Positions 44,701 through 52,716 of a DNA stretch of 59,913 nt are shown piece after piece. The stretch covers positions 1 through 59,913 of IMG/VR virus record IMGVR_UViG_3300032116_000209; one strand, written 5' to 3'. The notes beneath the pieces were generated by a model that was not told where the DNA came from, did not search any database, and worked only from the letters and a program-made list of their open reading frames with translations. Source of the stretch: a virus. A program made the position numbers and the translations under genes. The first letter of the stretch is position 1. Every line of letters begins with the position of its first letter.

Positions 44701-45472
44701 AAGCGGTAAGGTTTGACGCTCCATAGACCATCGGGATACTTAAGTTTTTTGCTTTAATCATATTATCAGAAACTAAGTAATAAGCATCAAGATCTTGCAA
44801 TCCGTAGCACTTTGCAACAATTGCTTTTTGTGGAGCAATAGATATTGTAGAGGGAATATTTATTGGAATAAGGCCAAGAGAAGTTGATGCAAACTCTTCT
44901 GACCACTGACCAAAACTAATACCATTAACTAAAAAAACATCTTCTACTACTGAACCACCCACAAAGTTAATCTTAAAAACTAGTCTAAGGTTTGTGTTGT
45001 CTGGTGGAGTATCAAATGTTTCTGATATAAAAACCCAACTATTGTTTATGGTTGTATCATAGTTTCTCAAATTTCTGACTATTTGTCCGCTTGTTACATC
45101 CTCATATTCATAACCTATTTCAAACCCTACAATATAAGAACTTTTAGAATAAAAGTATCCACCAACGCAAAATGTTTTAAGATACTTATTAAGATCTTGA
45201 AGATTTATGATGTCTTGACTTACAGCAATAATTGATGCAGAGTCTTCACTTGTTGGAGTTGCTGTTATTTTACCAACATAACTGCTTGTAAACGGCTCAT
45301 CAACTGACTCTGTGTATGCTTCCTTAGTTCCCCCAAAAACATCCCAATTAACAAGGTTCCTTTGTTCTTCAGAAATTAAAGAAATATAGTCTGCATTATC
45401 ATCTAATGCCCATAGGCCAGTGGGGTGTTCTGCGAACACTTTTTCTGCATATAGGTTTGATGGACTAGACAT
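41738..45472 (-). CDS. Giant virion protein with LamG-like domains
   Basis: A 1244-aa protein. Two concanavalin/LamG-like sandwiches can be made out, at about 272-365 (EYTLETWLRINSYTNE; VHLRIGKDIISLLINGQEV) and about 524-670 (FYGCFRLPQSSSTKQTLMRI; DLRLYVGGNKNGS), both carbohydrate-binding folds. The N-terminus (LYAEKVFAEHPTGLWALDDN) resembles the opening of phage LamG-domain minor tail proteins. No enzymatic motif is seen. It is encoded ahead of the portal operon rather than after the tape measure, which is unusual for a tail tip protein; it could be a head fibre or a side tail fibre. A TGG-TAAAAT element lies nine bases before its ATG. Confidence 0.65.
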   Translation of the reverse strand: MSSPSNLYAEKVFAEHPTGLWALDDNADYISLISEEQRNLVNWDVFGGTKEAYTESVDEPFTSSYVGKITATPTSEDSASIIAVSQDIINLQDLNKYLKTFCVGGYFYSKSSYIVGFEIGYEYEDVTSGQIVRNLRNYDTTINNSWVFISETFDTPPDNTNLRLVFKINFVGGSVVEDVFLVNGISFGQWSEEFASTSLGLIPINIPSTISIAPQKAIVAKCYGLQDLDAYYLVSDNMIKAKNLSIPMVYGASNLTALYPNGLNPSLIIPGLGFLNESGTFREYTLETWLRINSYTNETKRIIGPIASDDGIYVDGPSIGLKINSEYKTYYVGEWTRPMLVHLRIGKDIISLLINGQEVISIDYSKESLSVPNMLDENDKDQDWIGFYAHEDIYPIEVDCVGIYPYVVATAMAKRRFVFGQGVEIPENINTSYSGTSVFIDYAFADYTANYSYPKIGSWQQAFNDNTSIVNKSLSVPSAPLPKIFLSSKTEKELLADCKLVQTSDTTNFFSFRPNSSWNSISGYLFFESFDFLREPISAFYGCFRLPQSSSTKQTLMRIEKEDTDNYFAIELINNQISYVIKNDQGLETIYSPTIAESLELIDIGLNIPAFVARFGNPAADFFGSMSDLRLYVGGNKNGSETFTGKIYKVGFCSKYNFQKIRSLFNEIGVPVWNEDLFAIYQNNELINIDGGIDTTSMPAYGSITGTVQGAISGGGVIIPDEDFLLDHTASYTLVPNQIFDTYKLTVAANAYWEDQIPLTYFAESVLDKRGDKYLDLDFIQFNIDYPITSKTIAIETDPVEWTYAELANEYGMPVQRTYESLDNYLFTGYNDYEDLKNKIAKDYRYDTDGQIVKTYITFQYTELGANQTSFYFTKTERPPRNGVLIPKSDWMTTKYEVVDNMIIYPPAGVDFNDLSIVTHIDINVKDSQTNNINIKKLSYASQALNESDASPIGTRFGTPIYPYTKTGIYYNFKKNNPFSIYTGSSPYLYLTKTSGIQIKGQYDPLVNRGLSIPINASRADNFKVIASQMAVRFDGDYFPYAPTQIFEIESKNAYIKFYMVANDSSGKRAKIYGIDAKTGLVQNGISFYWNGKAVREPVVTLQEWGFLGVTFADSLNFSYFEGALRLTGPLIFNSISYYQSTNLQEVQTISERPWFRVKVLSGLPSDFNSPLDWEFWNVGSFNWNRVLVLAEKSYYGVDPKEIYKSYTGTNKIVVGDNVPVSVGNYAYSLYNDIFWNKFTVDPV

Positions 45473-45481
45473 GATGAGTCT

Positions 45482-45490
45482 ATTTTACCA
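45482..45490 (-). promoter_or_regulatory. Probable extended -10 promoter before the giant virion protein gene
   Basis: Minus-strand TGG-TAAAAT (one base off consensus), nine bases before the ATG at 45472; there is no ribosome site, so the leader would be at most two or three bases. Confidence 0.35.
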
Positions 45491-45497
45491 CAGAAGA

Positions 45498-47531
45498 CTA
45501 CTTGTTTATTTTAATTTCACAATAGTCTGTTGTGCAATATGCTTCGCCCTGAGCCTCAAGATTATCAACACCGTCATAAATTGCACTAAAGTCAATGTGC
45601 TTTAGTTTACCAATATATGACTCATATTCTTCTTCAGTAATCTGGGTATATGGCTGCTGTGGATAAACAGTATTTCCCATTGGTAAGAATGATACTGCCT
45701 TTAACTGTCCCTCGTACATGTGAAGTGCTGGCACAACATGCTTGGACTCTGTTTCCTTGTCAAACGAAAGTGTTACAGAAACACCATTGTCTGACCAGTA
45801 CTTCTGGGCAGTTGCAGCAAGTGCAATCTTTTCAAACAATGTAACATCCTTTTCAGATCTTGGATGACCTGACTTAATTGGGAAGTATACAACTGATGTA
45901 TTTGCTGACACTACATCGTCTTCAATTGTGTACCCCGCTGCTTTGAACAAGTGCATCATTGGATCTGTGTTTCCAAAACGAACTGCACGAAGGAAGAAGT
46001 TTCCTCCAGGTCCCCAGTGAACTCCAGGAGTTGCACCAGAAAGAATTGATACAGAGCCTGACGGTTTAACTGTTGTTACACGAATTGACTCACGAACACA
46101 TAGCCATTCTGAATATGAGTGATCATATTTACGAATTGTTGTGTAGCCTTCATCCATCCATTCACGAACCGTTGGCAAACCTTTTTGATCAGCAAATGAT
46201 GCAATACCAGTAAGCGATGTACCAATACGGCGATTACGCTGCATGATACCATTAGTCTGTTGCCAATGTGTTGGAACAAGTGTAACAGTCTTTCCATAAA
46301 GATATGCAAACTTCAGGGTACGCAGGAAGTCCTCCTTAGATTCATGACGATTTAAGTGCACTTCTACAAGTGTACATAATTCGTATGACTCTAATGGCTG
46401 CTCCGCACAGGGGTTAAAGCCCATCACACGATAGTCTTTACCATCTGGCGCATCCTTTAGCCTGCCATAATTACGAGCAACATCAAGCCAAATAAAACCT
46501 GGCTCTCCGTTTTCTGTAATCAAATCTACATAGTCTTCATACTTAGTTCCTACCTCTGCTGAGATAGAGTTGTTAGACATCCAGGCCCAGCCTGGGTTTT
46601 CTGGATCAAACGAATTTCGTTCTGGGAAAACTTCAGAGTTTTTCAAATTCATAAACGCTTCATCTCCAGCACTACCCAAAGCGAGTGTTGCAGAGCGTCT
46701 AACATTTCCAGAAACAACACATGTTCCTATTAGGTTTACTAGGTCTACAATGGCACGAGAATCTAGTGTTTCTCCCGCTCTAGAGCCTATTACACGGTCA
46801 ATCTGCTCGTGCAACCTAATAAGAGGTGCGGGACCAGAGGCGACGCCTCCAAAGCCCTTTATAGGGGCTCCTAGGGGCCTAATTAGGTCATAGTTAAACT
46901 TCTGTATATTTTGATTAGGTCTGAGATATGAGTTTATTAAAACTCTCACTGACTCTACCCAACCTTCACGAGTGTCTGGAATTTCATAAATCTGCTCTGG
47001 CTCTGTAGGGCTGTAAATTAAGAAACCTTTATCCTGACCAACAGTATCGAACCCAACTCCGATGCCGAGCATAAGAGCATCCATGACCCAAGCAAACAGG
47101 GCCCCTGGATCATTCTTGTCAAGATCTTTTGTTGAAACCATTGCACAATTTTGTAGTGCTGCTGAGTTCTTCTTCTCCATAGTCATAGGAGTTCCAAATG
47201 CCCACATACCACGACCTGGTGGTGTCCACTTTAAGTTAAACATTCTATCAAATGCTTCTTGTGCTGACTTCTGAGCCTTGTAGTCATTCCAAGGCAAGCG
47301 GTTTTCTTTAGCATGATTCTTCTGAACTGAATACATGCCCTCGATTACACGACGACAAACTTCATGCCATCTTTCTTTAGTTCCATCTTCCTTCATACGA
47401 GAATATGTACGAATAAAGGTAATCTCTCCAAGTGAATTTTCTGCTGCATCTTTAAATCCAAATGGGCTTTCAGCACCTTTGTACTTTTCGATAAAGTCTT
47501 CTGGAAGTCTAAAACTAAAAAAATCTGACAT
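45498..47531 (-). CDS. nrdJ: Class II (adenosylcobalamin-dependent) ribonucleotide reductase, monomeric type
   Basis: A 677-aa enzyme that makes deoxynucleotides using vitamin B12. Cysteines match the Lactobacillus RTPR plan: C129 (LQNCAMV), C375 and E377 in NPCAEQPLE (radical site), C386 (SYELC, eleven residues on) forming the redox pair with C129, and the C-terminal shuttle pair C666/C671 (YCTTDYC). The ATG at 47531 is chosen over one at 47588 because AAAGGA precedes it and because a promoter (TTTACT, 16 bases, TGC-TATAAT) lies between the two. No nrdA/nrdB partner or activase is needed. It implies that the host makes or imports B12. Confidence 0.94.
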   Translation of the reverse strand: MSDFFSFRLPEDFIEKYKGAESPFGFKDAAENSLGEITFIRTYSRMKEDGTKERWHEVCRRVIEGMYSVQKNHAKENRLPWNDYKAQKSAQEAFDRMFNLKWTPPGRGMWAFGTPMTMEKKNSAALQNCAMVSTKDLDKNDPGALFAWVMDALMLGIGVGFDTVGQDKGFLIYSPTEPEQIYEIPDTREGWVESVRVLINSYLRPNQNIQKFNYDLIRPLGAPIKGFGGVASGPAPLIRLHEQIDRVIGSRAGETLDSRAIVDLVNLIGTCVVSGNVRRSATLALGSAGDEAFMNLKNSEVFPERNSFDPENPGWAWMSNNSISAEVGTKYEDYVDLITENGEPGFIWLDVARNYGRLKDAPDGKDYRVMGFNPCAEQPLESYELCTLVEVHLNRHESKEDFLRTLKFAYLYGKTVTLVPTHWQQTNGIMQRNRRIGTSLTGIASFADQKGLPTVREWMDEGYTTIRKYDHSYSEWLCVRESIRVTTVKPSGSVSILSGATPGVHWGPGGNFFLRAVRFGNTDPMMHLFKAAGYTIEDDVVSANTSVVYFPIKSGHPRSEKDVTLFEKIALAATAQKYWSDNGVSVTLSFDKETESKHVVPALHMYEGQLKAVSFLPMGNTVYPQQPYTQITEEEYESYIGKLKHIDFSAIYDGVDNLEAQGEAYCTTDYCEIKINK

Positions 47532-47568
47532 AATGTATATCGTCCTTTCAAAAACGGAATAAGTGTTA

Positions 47569-47596
47569 ATTATAGCAGAGTTTTGCAAAAAGTAAA
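47569..47596 (-). promoter_or_regulatory. Promoter of the ribonucleotide reductase gene
   Basis: -35 TTTACT (47591-47596), 16-base spacer, TGC-TATAAT with the -10 at 47569-47574. This is the only promoter in the window with a fair -35. The predicted transcript starts near 47562, giving a leader of about 30 bases. Confidence 0.6.
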
Positions 47597-47637
47597 ACTC
47601 TACCCCTAAAGTTAAAGTTTATGGTTTTATATTAAAA

Positions 47638-48300
47638 CTATTTACCACTGAGGATATGATTAAGTTCAATATGATTTATGTTTACATGCCTTGGAAGAGA
47701 TGCAACCCACCTAATACTTTCTGCCATATCTTCTGCTGTTAATGCTATTTCTCTTTTTTCTTCTTGTGTATCAATTGTACCTGGACAAATTTCTGTGACT
47801 TTAATTCCATATTCTGGAAACTCTAGCCTCATGGTATCTACTAAAGCCATCATTCCTCTTTTTGCATTAGTATAATTACCACCAGATCTGTAGGCATATT
47901 TACCACCTAAAGAACTTATAAAAACAATAGTTGCCGATTCTGACTTTTTCATGCAAGGAACAAACAGTTGAGATATATACATTGGACCAGAGACATTTAT
48001 ATCGTATGCCCTTCTAAAGTTATCCATTGTTTCATGAATTATGCTAGTGGGACCAGCCCCTCCTCCAGCATTATGAACAAGCAAATCAAGAGTTATATCT
48101 TTGTATTTATCATAAAATCTTTTGATTTCTTCTGAGTTTGTAATGTCAAGCCTATACACCTCAACATTATTAGAAATCAATTCTGATACTTTAGACAGGT
48201 CTCTTGAAACTGCAATAACCTTATACCCACTTTCAGATAAAAGTTTTACAGTTGCGTAACCAACGCCTTTACTTGCTCCAGTAACTATTGCTGTTTTCAA
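47638..48300 (-). CDS. Short-chain dehydrogenase/reductase (SDR)
   Basis: A 220-aa classical SDR. Cofactor loop TGASKGVG (7-14), NAG at 77-79, and the catalytic Ser (129/130), Tyr (143) and Lys (147, YxxxK) are all present. An Arg at 33 (VSRDL) suggests NADP(H). Substrate unknown. It starts at TTG one codon after the stop of the last oxygenase gene, with a poor ribosome site, so it is probably translated by coupling with the oxygenase array. It could oxidise or reduce a product of the oxygenases or a sugar nucleotide; both are inference. Confidence 0.85.
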   Translation of the reverse strand: MKTAIVTGASKGVGYATVKLLSESGYKVIAVSRDLSKVSELISNNVEVYRLDITNSEEIKRFYDKYKDITLDLLVHNAGGGAGPTSIIHETMDNFRRAYDINVSGPMYISQLFVPCMKKSESATIVFISSLGGKYAYRSGGNYTNAKRGMMALVDTMRLEFPEYGIKVTEICPGTIDTQEEKREIALTAEDMAESIRWVASLPRHVNINHIELNHILSGK

Positions 48301-48302
48301 TA

Positions 48303-48932
48303 TTAGTGAATCCAGTGTTGTGGAACCATAATCTTTTCACCGCTTTTAACTAGGTGTGCGGTGTGATGATATGGTGGTGATGGTGGGAAAACAATAACGC
48401 TTCCAGCCTTTGGTTTTACTGCAAATGTATAATTTCCATTATGCTGCGCTTCTGCAAAATCTGCTTCTGGGCTTGGATGACTTAAAACTCCTTCTGGAGA
48501 AGCAATAGTGAAAGAAATTTCTCCACCTTCGTAATCATCGTTAAGGTACATAACAAAAGAAACCTTTAGTCTTTCGTCGCCCTCTTGTTGATCAAAGTGT
48601 GCACCCATAAATGTGCCAGGCTGATACTTCTTGATTGGATACATTGGAAATAGTTTTGGCTCATCCGTTATTCCCTGTGCTGCTGCGTAGTCTCTTGCAA
48701 CATCATCAAATGCTTTTTGCAGTGTCTTATAGATATAATCGTTTTTTTCATCTGTGCCTTCTGAAGGAGCAATGGTCTTATCGGTTCCATACACATAATG
48801 CTGACCACTACAAGCCATCCACTCACCCCATGGGTCCTTGTTATCGTTTTCGATTGCATCAACAAGTCTCTTTGGGTCCTCAATTACATTTGTGTAATAG
48901 TAAACCTTTTCTTCAAGTATTTCTCTATCCAT
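48303..48932 (-). CDS. 2OG-Fe(II) oxygenase, prolyl 4-hydroxylase-like (array member 7)
   Basis: A 209-aa jelly-roll oxygenase. Iron ligands H112 and D114 (GAHFDQQ) and H193 (TAHLV), with K200 to bind 2-oxoglutarate. The family block MYLNDDYEGGEISF (about 128-141) and KPKAGSVIVFPP (173-184) match the P4H pattern. It is closest in length to the minimal catalytic domain. Last oxygenase gene before the SDR gene; its start has an AGGAG site. Confidence 0.87.
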   Translation of the reverse strand: MDREILEEKVYYYTNVIEDPKRLVDAIENDNKDPWGEWMACSGQHYVYGTDKTIAPSEGTDEKNDYIYKTLQKAFDDVARDYAAAQGITDEPKLFPMYPIKKYQPGTFMGAHFDQQEGDERLKVSFVMYLNDDYEGGEISFTIASPEGVLSHPSPEADFAEAQHNGNYTFAVKPKAGSVIVFPPSPPYHHTAHLVKSGEKIMVPQHWIH

Positions 48933-48943
48933 CTTATATCTCC

Positions 48944-49606
48944 TTAGTATTTATTTTTTTCGTAAAAGCCTGTGACTTTCATAAAGCCTACAGTAACGTA
49001 CCGTATTGGTCCTTCTCCTACATGTCTTACTCCGTGCTCGTATTCTTCGTTGCCTGGGAAAATGAGCAAAGTTCCTGGTTTTGGCCTCAAGTCTGAATTT
49101 TCTTTATTTATAAAAAATAAAGTTCCATCCTTGTAGTCATCATTGATATATAGTATAGCAGCATATCTAATGGATGGGTCTGTATGCTGGTCCGTATGTG
49201 ATTTTAACTCAACTCCAGCCTGCATTCTTTGAAGAGTTCCAAAACCAGCAAGTTCTAGAGATGGATCTGCCAGTTCTAACAACCTTCCTAGCCTACCCTG
49301 GAGAGTAATGCTTATTGGCTCAGTGACAATGCTTAAATTCTTATCTTCCCAGTTTCTAGTAATCTCAAACTTTCCTTCTGCAACTAGGTTTTCTACATCA
49401 TCTCTTCCAAATTTTTCCATACAGAATCTTGCAAGATTTTTTGTATACTCAATTGACCAATCTTCTTCTGGTGTAACTTCAATTATTTTTAAAATAGTGT
49501 CAAGTTCTTCTGAAGAAATAAAGTTTTCTATAGACAAAACATGATCATGAAAAACCTCAGTTTTATATCCAGCGTTGTCAAATTCTTTTTTTAAGAAAAC
49601 TTCCAT
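48944..49606 (-). CDS. 2OG-Fe(II) oxygenase, prolyl 4-hydroxylase-like (array member 6)
   Basis: A 220-aa protein with H137/D139 (KSHTDQ), H191 (YEHGV) and R202 for 2-oxoglutarate. The block ILYINDDYKDGTLFF (about 141-155) and KPGTLLIFPGN follow the family pattern; the usual GGE is changed to DGT. The N-terminal 110 residues are helical and specific to this member. It has GAGG before the ATG and ends 11 bases before the next gene. Confidence 0.87.
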   Translation of the reverse strand: MEVFLKKEFDNAGYKTEVFHDHVLSIENFISSEELDTILKIIEVTPEEDWSIEYTKNLARFCMEKFGRDDVENLVAEGKFEITRNWEDKNLSIVTEPISITLQGRLGRLLELADPSLELAGFGTLQRMQAGVELKSHTDQHTDPSIRYAAILYINDDYKDGTLFFINKENSDLRPKPGTLLIFPGNEEYEHGVRHVGEGPIRYVTVGFMKVTGFYEKNKY

Positions 49607-50353
49607 TTACAACTCCTCAACTTTATACCTATTTCCATTAGCATCAAGTTTCCACCCTTGCTTTAACAATTCTTGCCACTCGGCTCTTTCGATTTCCTGT
49701 TTGGCTCTTGTTTCTTTCATTTCTGCTGCCCAGGCATCTCTTAGTTCTTGTGGGTATGCATCTTCTTCACGATCATCCCAGAACGAACCTATGGTATACC
49801 TAACACCTTTAGTAATAAGAGTTACTTCATGCATATTATTAAATCCCCCGTCAAATGCAGCAAGCATTCCAACTTTAGGCTGAATAGTTATTTCTTGATC
49901 TGGAAACTGTAAAAGCCCTCCCTCAAAATTATCATTTAAATATAAAAATGCTGCATATCGACTTCTAGTAAAAGCGCCAGAGTGTCCGTGCTCATCTGTA
50001 TTGTCTGAATGTTTTCTTGCATATGCGCCTGGCTCCCATTTCTGAGTATGATACCCAATTTGAGAAATTATCTTGGGATCAAGGTCGTGAACACTTGCAA
50101 CTGCATCAATAATTCCGTTTTTTATTTGTGAAAAAATGTCAGAAGGAAGTCCTTCAGAAATAACATGTTCGTCATTGTCTTGTGGTAAAACCGAAGAGTA
50201 TGATTCATAGAAGGATATCGGCATCCAACTAATTGTTCCAAGTTCTGCATGCTTATCTAAAACCTTAACAAGTTTTGCAGATGTCTCTGCGTCAATAAAG
50301 TTTTCATAAACAACAATGTCTTTGGTTATTCTATTTTTATTTTCTAGGTTCAT
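49607..50353 (-). CDS. 2OG-Fe(II) oxygenase, prolyl 4-hydroxylase-like (array member 5)
   Basis: A 248-aa protein with H115/D117 (RKHSDN), H175 (NMHEV) and R185. The family block FLYLNDNFEGGLLQFP (about 136-151) is present. A charged helical tail of about 50 residues (EMKETRAKQEIERAEWQELL) is unique to this member and could bind a partner. It abuts the next gene with no gap and overlaps the previous one by four bases. Confidence 0.87.
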   Translation of the reverse strand: MNLENKNRITKDIVVYENFIDAETSAKLVKVLDKHAELGTISWMPISFYESYSSVLPQDNDEHVISEGLPSDIFSQIKNGIIDAVASVHDLDPKIISQIGYHTQKWEPGAYARKHSDNTDEHGHSGAFTRSRYAAFLYLNDNFEGGLLQFPDQEITIQPKVGMLAAFDGGFNNMHEVTLITKGVRYTIGSFWDDREEDAYPQELRDAWAAEMKETRAKQEIERAEWQELLKQGWKLDANGNRYKVEEL

Positions 50354-51207
50354 TTTATCCTTCTTTCTTTGTCGGCACTAGTTCTGTTTGGATTTTCGTC
50401 TCTAAACTTTTTTAAAATCTCTTCCTGCATTTCTTTCCATTTTTCTTTGCCGAATTTTTCTTCGTTTTCAAACCATTCTGGTGCTCCAACTGAATATTTT
50501 GTCCAATACATTCTTGCCAAGTATTTTGAATTATTATATGAAGGCATTACTCCGTGAAGATAGATAGAGGTTTCAGACATTAAAAATTCTGGATGTCCAG
50601 AAGGAAATACTAAAACATCTCCAGCCTCTGGCTTGTACATATAGGCCTCTCCATTTGCTATAAAGTCAATTTCTCCTCCATCATAATCATCATTGAAATA
50701 TGTCAAGGCAGTAATTGCAAACTTATGTCCTGGACTTGTTATCGGCTCTCGTATATAATCTGTATGATATGTCATTGCCAACGGATCTTCGACATTAGCA
50801 TGATATCTTGCTATTGATGGGCCAGTAAAAAGCCATTCCTTTATAGGATTTCCATTTTCATCTTTGATTCCTGGAACAATTCTATTTTTATCAAAATCAA
50901 CATTATGCTTTTTTACATAATCTTCTGTCGCTATATAAAAATTATTTAACAATTCTAAAAGAATTTCTTTGTGCTCTTTTTCTTTTTCTGTTTTTGTTTC
51001 AATTGCTTTTGCACCATCAAGTTGTAATACCGTATTATATCCTTTAAAGGTTGGATATATATATTCTCCAAAGTGTGACCACTTTGACCATGGGCTAAAT
51101 AGGCCTTCTATCCCATCCGACTCTTTTAGTATTTTATATATATAGTCAATATCTTTGTATAAACCCTTATACACAAAAACTTTTGGATATATTTCTACAA
51201 CATTCAT
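50350..51207 (-). CDS. 2OG-Fe(II) oxygenase, prolyl 4-hydroxylase-like (array member 4)
   Basis: A 285-aa protein, the longest of the array. Iron ligands H148/D150 (TYHTDY) and H218 (YLHGV); K228 is the likely 2-oxoglutarate ligand. Family block ALTYFNDDYDGGEIDF (about 167-182) and KPEAGDVLVFPSG. The N-terminal 125 residues are a divergent helical part, and the C-terminus is Lys/Glu-rich. Overlaps both neighbours by four bases. Confidence 0.86.
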   Translation of the reverse strand: MNVVEIYPKVFVYKGLYKDIDYIYKILKESDGIEGLFSPWSKWSHFGEYIYPTFKGYNTVLQLDGAKAIETKTEKEKEHKEILLELLNNFYIATEDYVKKHNVDFDKNRIVPGIKDENGNPIKEWLFTGPSIARYHANVEDPLAMTYHTDYIREPITSPGHKFAITALTYFNDDYDGGEIDFIANGEAYMYKPEAGDVLVFPSGHPEFLMSETSIYLHGVMPSYNNSKYLARMYWTKYSVGAPEWFENEEKFGKEKWKEMQEEILKKFRDENPNRTSADKERRIK

Positions 51208-51965
51208 TGGCTATTCCTAATTCCATTATCTGGATCCCAGGCCCTTATTGAATCATCGTTAGGGAAAATTCTATGATATTTTTTATTAAAGTCTGGCTTT
51301 TCTTCTCCAGTGTGCTCTAAAATTTCCCAAAAGAATGGGCAGGTATATCTAGTCCCATTTTTAATTTTTGTTACACCGTGAACATAATTCATATCGCCTG
51401 GGAAAAAGTATGCAGAACCTCTTTTTGGTTTAAACTGTATTCCCTGATTAGGAAAATACAACTCTCCACCTTCATAGTCGTCATTTATATAAAATAAACT
51501 TGCAATATCATAGTTTGGAAAATCATTAGGAGTTCCTGCATCTGGACCAGAGTGTAACTCTTTGTCTGCATGCGGCAATTGATACTGACCAGGATTCCAC
51601 TTTACAATGGTTTGCCCAGTAGGTTGAACGCTAACATTAAAAAAGTTTTCAATTACTGGCTGAAGTTTATTAAATAAACCAACAATTACTGGAACAATAT
51701 TTGGATTATTTTGGTTAAGAGATGGCGCACTTGCAACCCTATCTTTCCAATAATCTGCATCATAAATTACAGTGCCATTTTCATTTTTATGACTTTGGGT
51801 GACATCCCAGATAGTTATACTTCGTGCTGCATTATCTAAAAAGTCAACCTCTTCTTGAGTCATAAAATTTTCTAACTCAACTATATTTTCTGGCCCACTT
51901 CCAAAAAAGCCAGAGGGCGTACTTGATGGTTTTCTTACTACGGTTATGGCTTCTTCTGGATTCAT
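51204..51965 (-). CDS. 2OG-Fe(II) oxygenase, prolyl 4-hydroxylase-like (array member 3)
   Basis: A 253-aa protein with H122/D124 (LPHADK), H186 (YVHGV) and R196. Family block LFYINDDYEGGELYFP (about 137-152), then KPKRGSAYFFPGD. It is the member closest to the textbook P4H core. The ATG follows TGA-TATAAT by only six bases and has no ribosome site, so this gene may head its own leaderless mRNA covering members 3-7 and the SDR gene. Confidence 0.88.
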   Translation of the reverse strand: MNPEEAITVVRKPSSTPSGFFGSGPENIVELENFMTQEEVDFLDNAARSITIWDVTQSHKNENGTVIYDADYWKDRVASAPSLNQNNPNIVPVIVGLFNKLQPVIENFFNVSVQPTGQTIVKWNPGQYQLPHADKELHSGPDAGTPNDFPNYDIASLFYINDDYEGGELYFPNQGIQFKPKRGSAYFFPGDMNYVHGVTKIKNGTRYTCPFFWEILEHTGEEKPDFNKKYHRIFPNDDSIRAWDPDNGIRNSQ

Positions 51966-51971
51966 ATTTAA

Positions 51972-51980
51972 ATTATATCA
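51972..51980 (-). promoter_or_regulatory. Extended -10 promoter inside the oxygenase array, leaderless geometry
   Basis: Minus-strand TGA-TATAAT in the 34-base gap before array member 3, six bases from the ATG at 51965. It splits the array into an upstream block of four genes and a downstream block of six. Confidence 0.5.
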
Positions 51981-51999
51981 TAGGCTTTATTACCTATAA

Positions 52000-52716
52000 C
52001 TATATACCTTTCTCAGTATTATCTTCTACATAAAGTTTTAAAGTTTTTACTTCATGAGATCCTAGACTTTCTCCCTTTTCATTTACAGCATCTCTATACC
52101 AATCTGTCCATTGTCCAGACCTATTAACTTCTTGGGCTGCCTCTCCATACGCTATGTTTGACTTTTCTCTTAGCCTATTCTCATCTTTATACCCGACAAC
52201 TTGAATTTTAGTATTATTTAAATTTGTTAAAGATATTGGAATTATCGTTGCTATAGGGGTGCCTGACTTTATAGTTAGTTCTTGATTTGCTTTTCTTGCT
52301 TTAATTGCTAATGGTAGTGGATTATCATAAAAAGAAGTACTAATAAGATTAGACATTGTTTCAAAGTCTTCATTAAAATAGTTTACTGGGTTAATAGTCC
52401 AAAGACTAACATCCTGATCTGTTCTAAAAACCAATCCTGTATTAAAACTTATAGAGGACTGACCTCTTCCTGAATAAGATCCTTCTGGACTGGACAGGAT
52501 AGTGATATGTTGATCGGTTTGATCGTTTACTCCATCCCAAATAAACTTAATGTCTTCTTCGCAGGAAATATTCCAACCCACAACATTGGCCTGAGTTACT
52601 GGAAAACATCTATATGCATGATTTTCTGATGTAGCATCCATCCAGTCTCTTTTTATAGACATTGGAGATACTTTAAACTTGGTGCCCTGCATTTTTTCTA
52701 CTGAAATATTAAACAT
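52000..52716 (-). CDS. DUF6065-like protein (second copy)
   Basis: About 238 aa, read from the ATG in TAATG at 52716, which overlaps the stop of the preceding oxygenase gene; an in-frame ATG at 52731 is also possible. The segment RDWMDATSENHAYRCFPVTQ (about residues 22-41) then ANVVGWNISCEEDIKFIWDG, with SGTPIATIIPISL further on, resembles DUF6065 as I recall it. The second half aligns by eye with the protein at 53408-54175. No catalytic motif is clear; a cupin-like fold is possible. Confidence 0.6.
   Translation of the reverse strand: MFNISVEKMQGTKFKVSPMSIKRDWMDATSENHAYRCFPVTQANVVGWNISCEEDIKFIWDGVNDQTDQHITILSSPEGSYSGRGQSSISFNTGLVFRTDQDVSLWTINPVNYFNEDFETMSNLISTSFYDNPLPLAIKARKANQELTIKSGTPIATIIPISLTNLNNTKIQVVGYKDENRLREKSNIAYGEAAQEVNRSGQWTDWYRDAVNEKGESLGSHEVKTLKLYVEDNTEKGI

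Noticed and set aside
47532-47588. Longer start for the ribonucleotide reductase gene
   Set aside because: The promoter TATAAT lies inside the extension, and the ATG at 47531 has its own AAAGGA site.
47624-47638. AT-rich 6-bp hairpin after the SDR gene as a terminator
   Set aside because: Only A-T pairs except one, and no U tract on the minus strand; too weak to call.
51980-51997. Small inverted repeat (ATAGG/CCTAT) between the oxygenase and DUF6065-like genes
   Set aside because: A 5-bp stem with an 8-base loop and no U tract is likely chance; it also lies just upstream of the extended -10 promoter.
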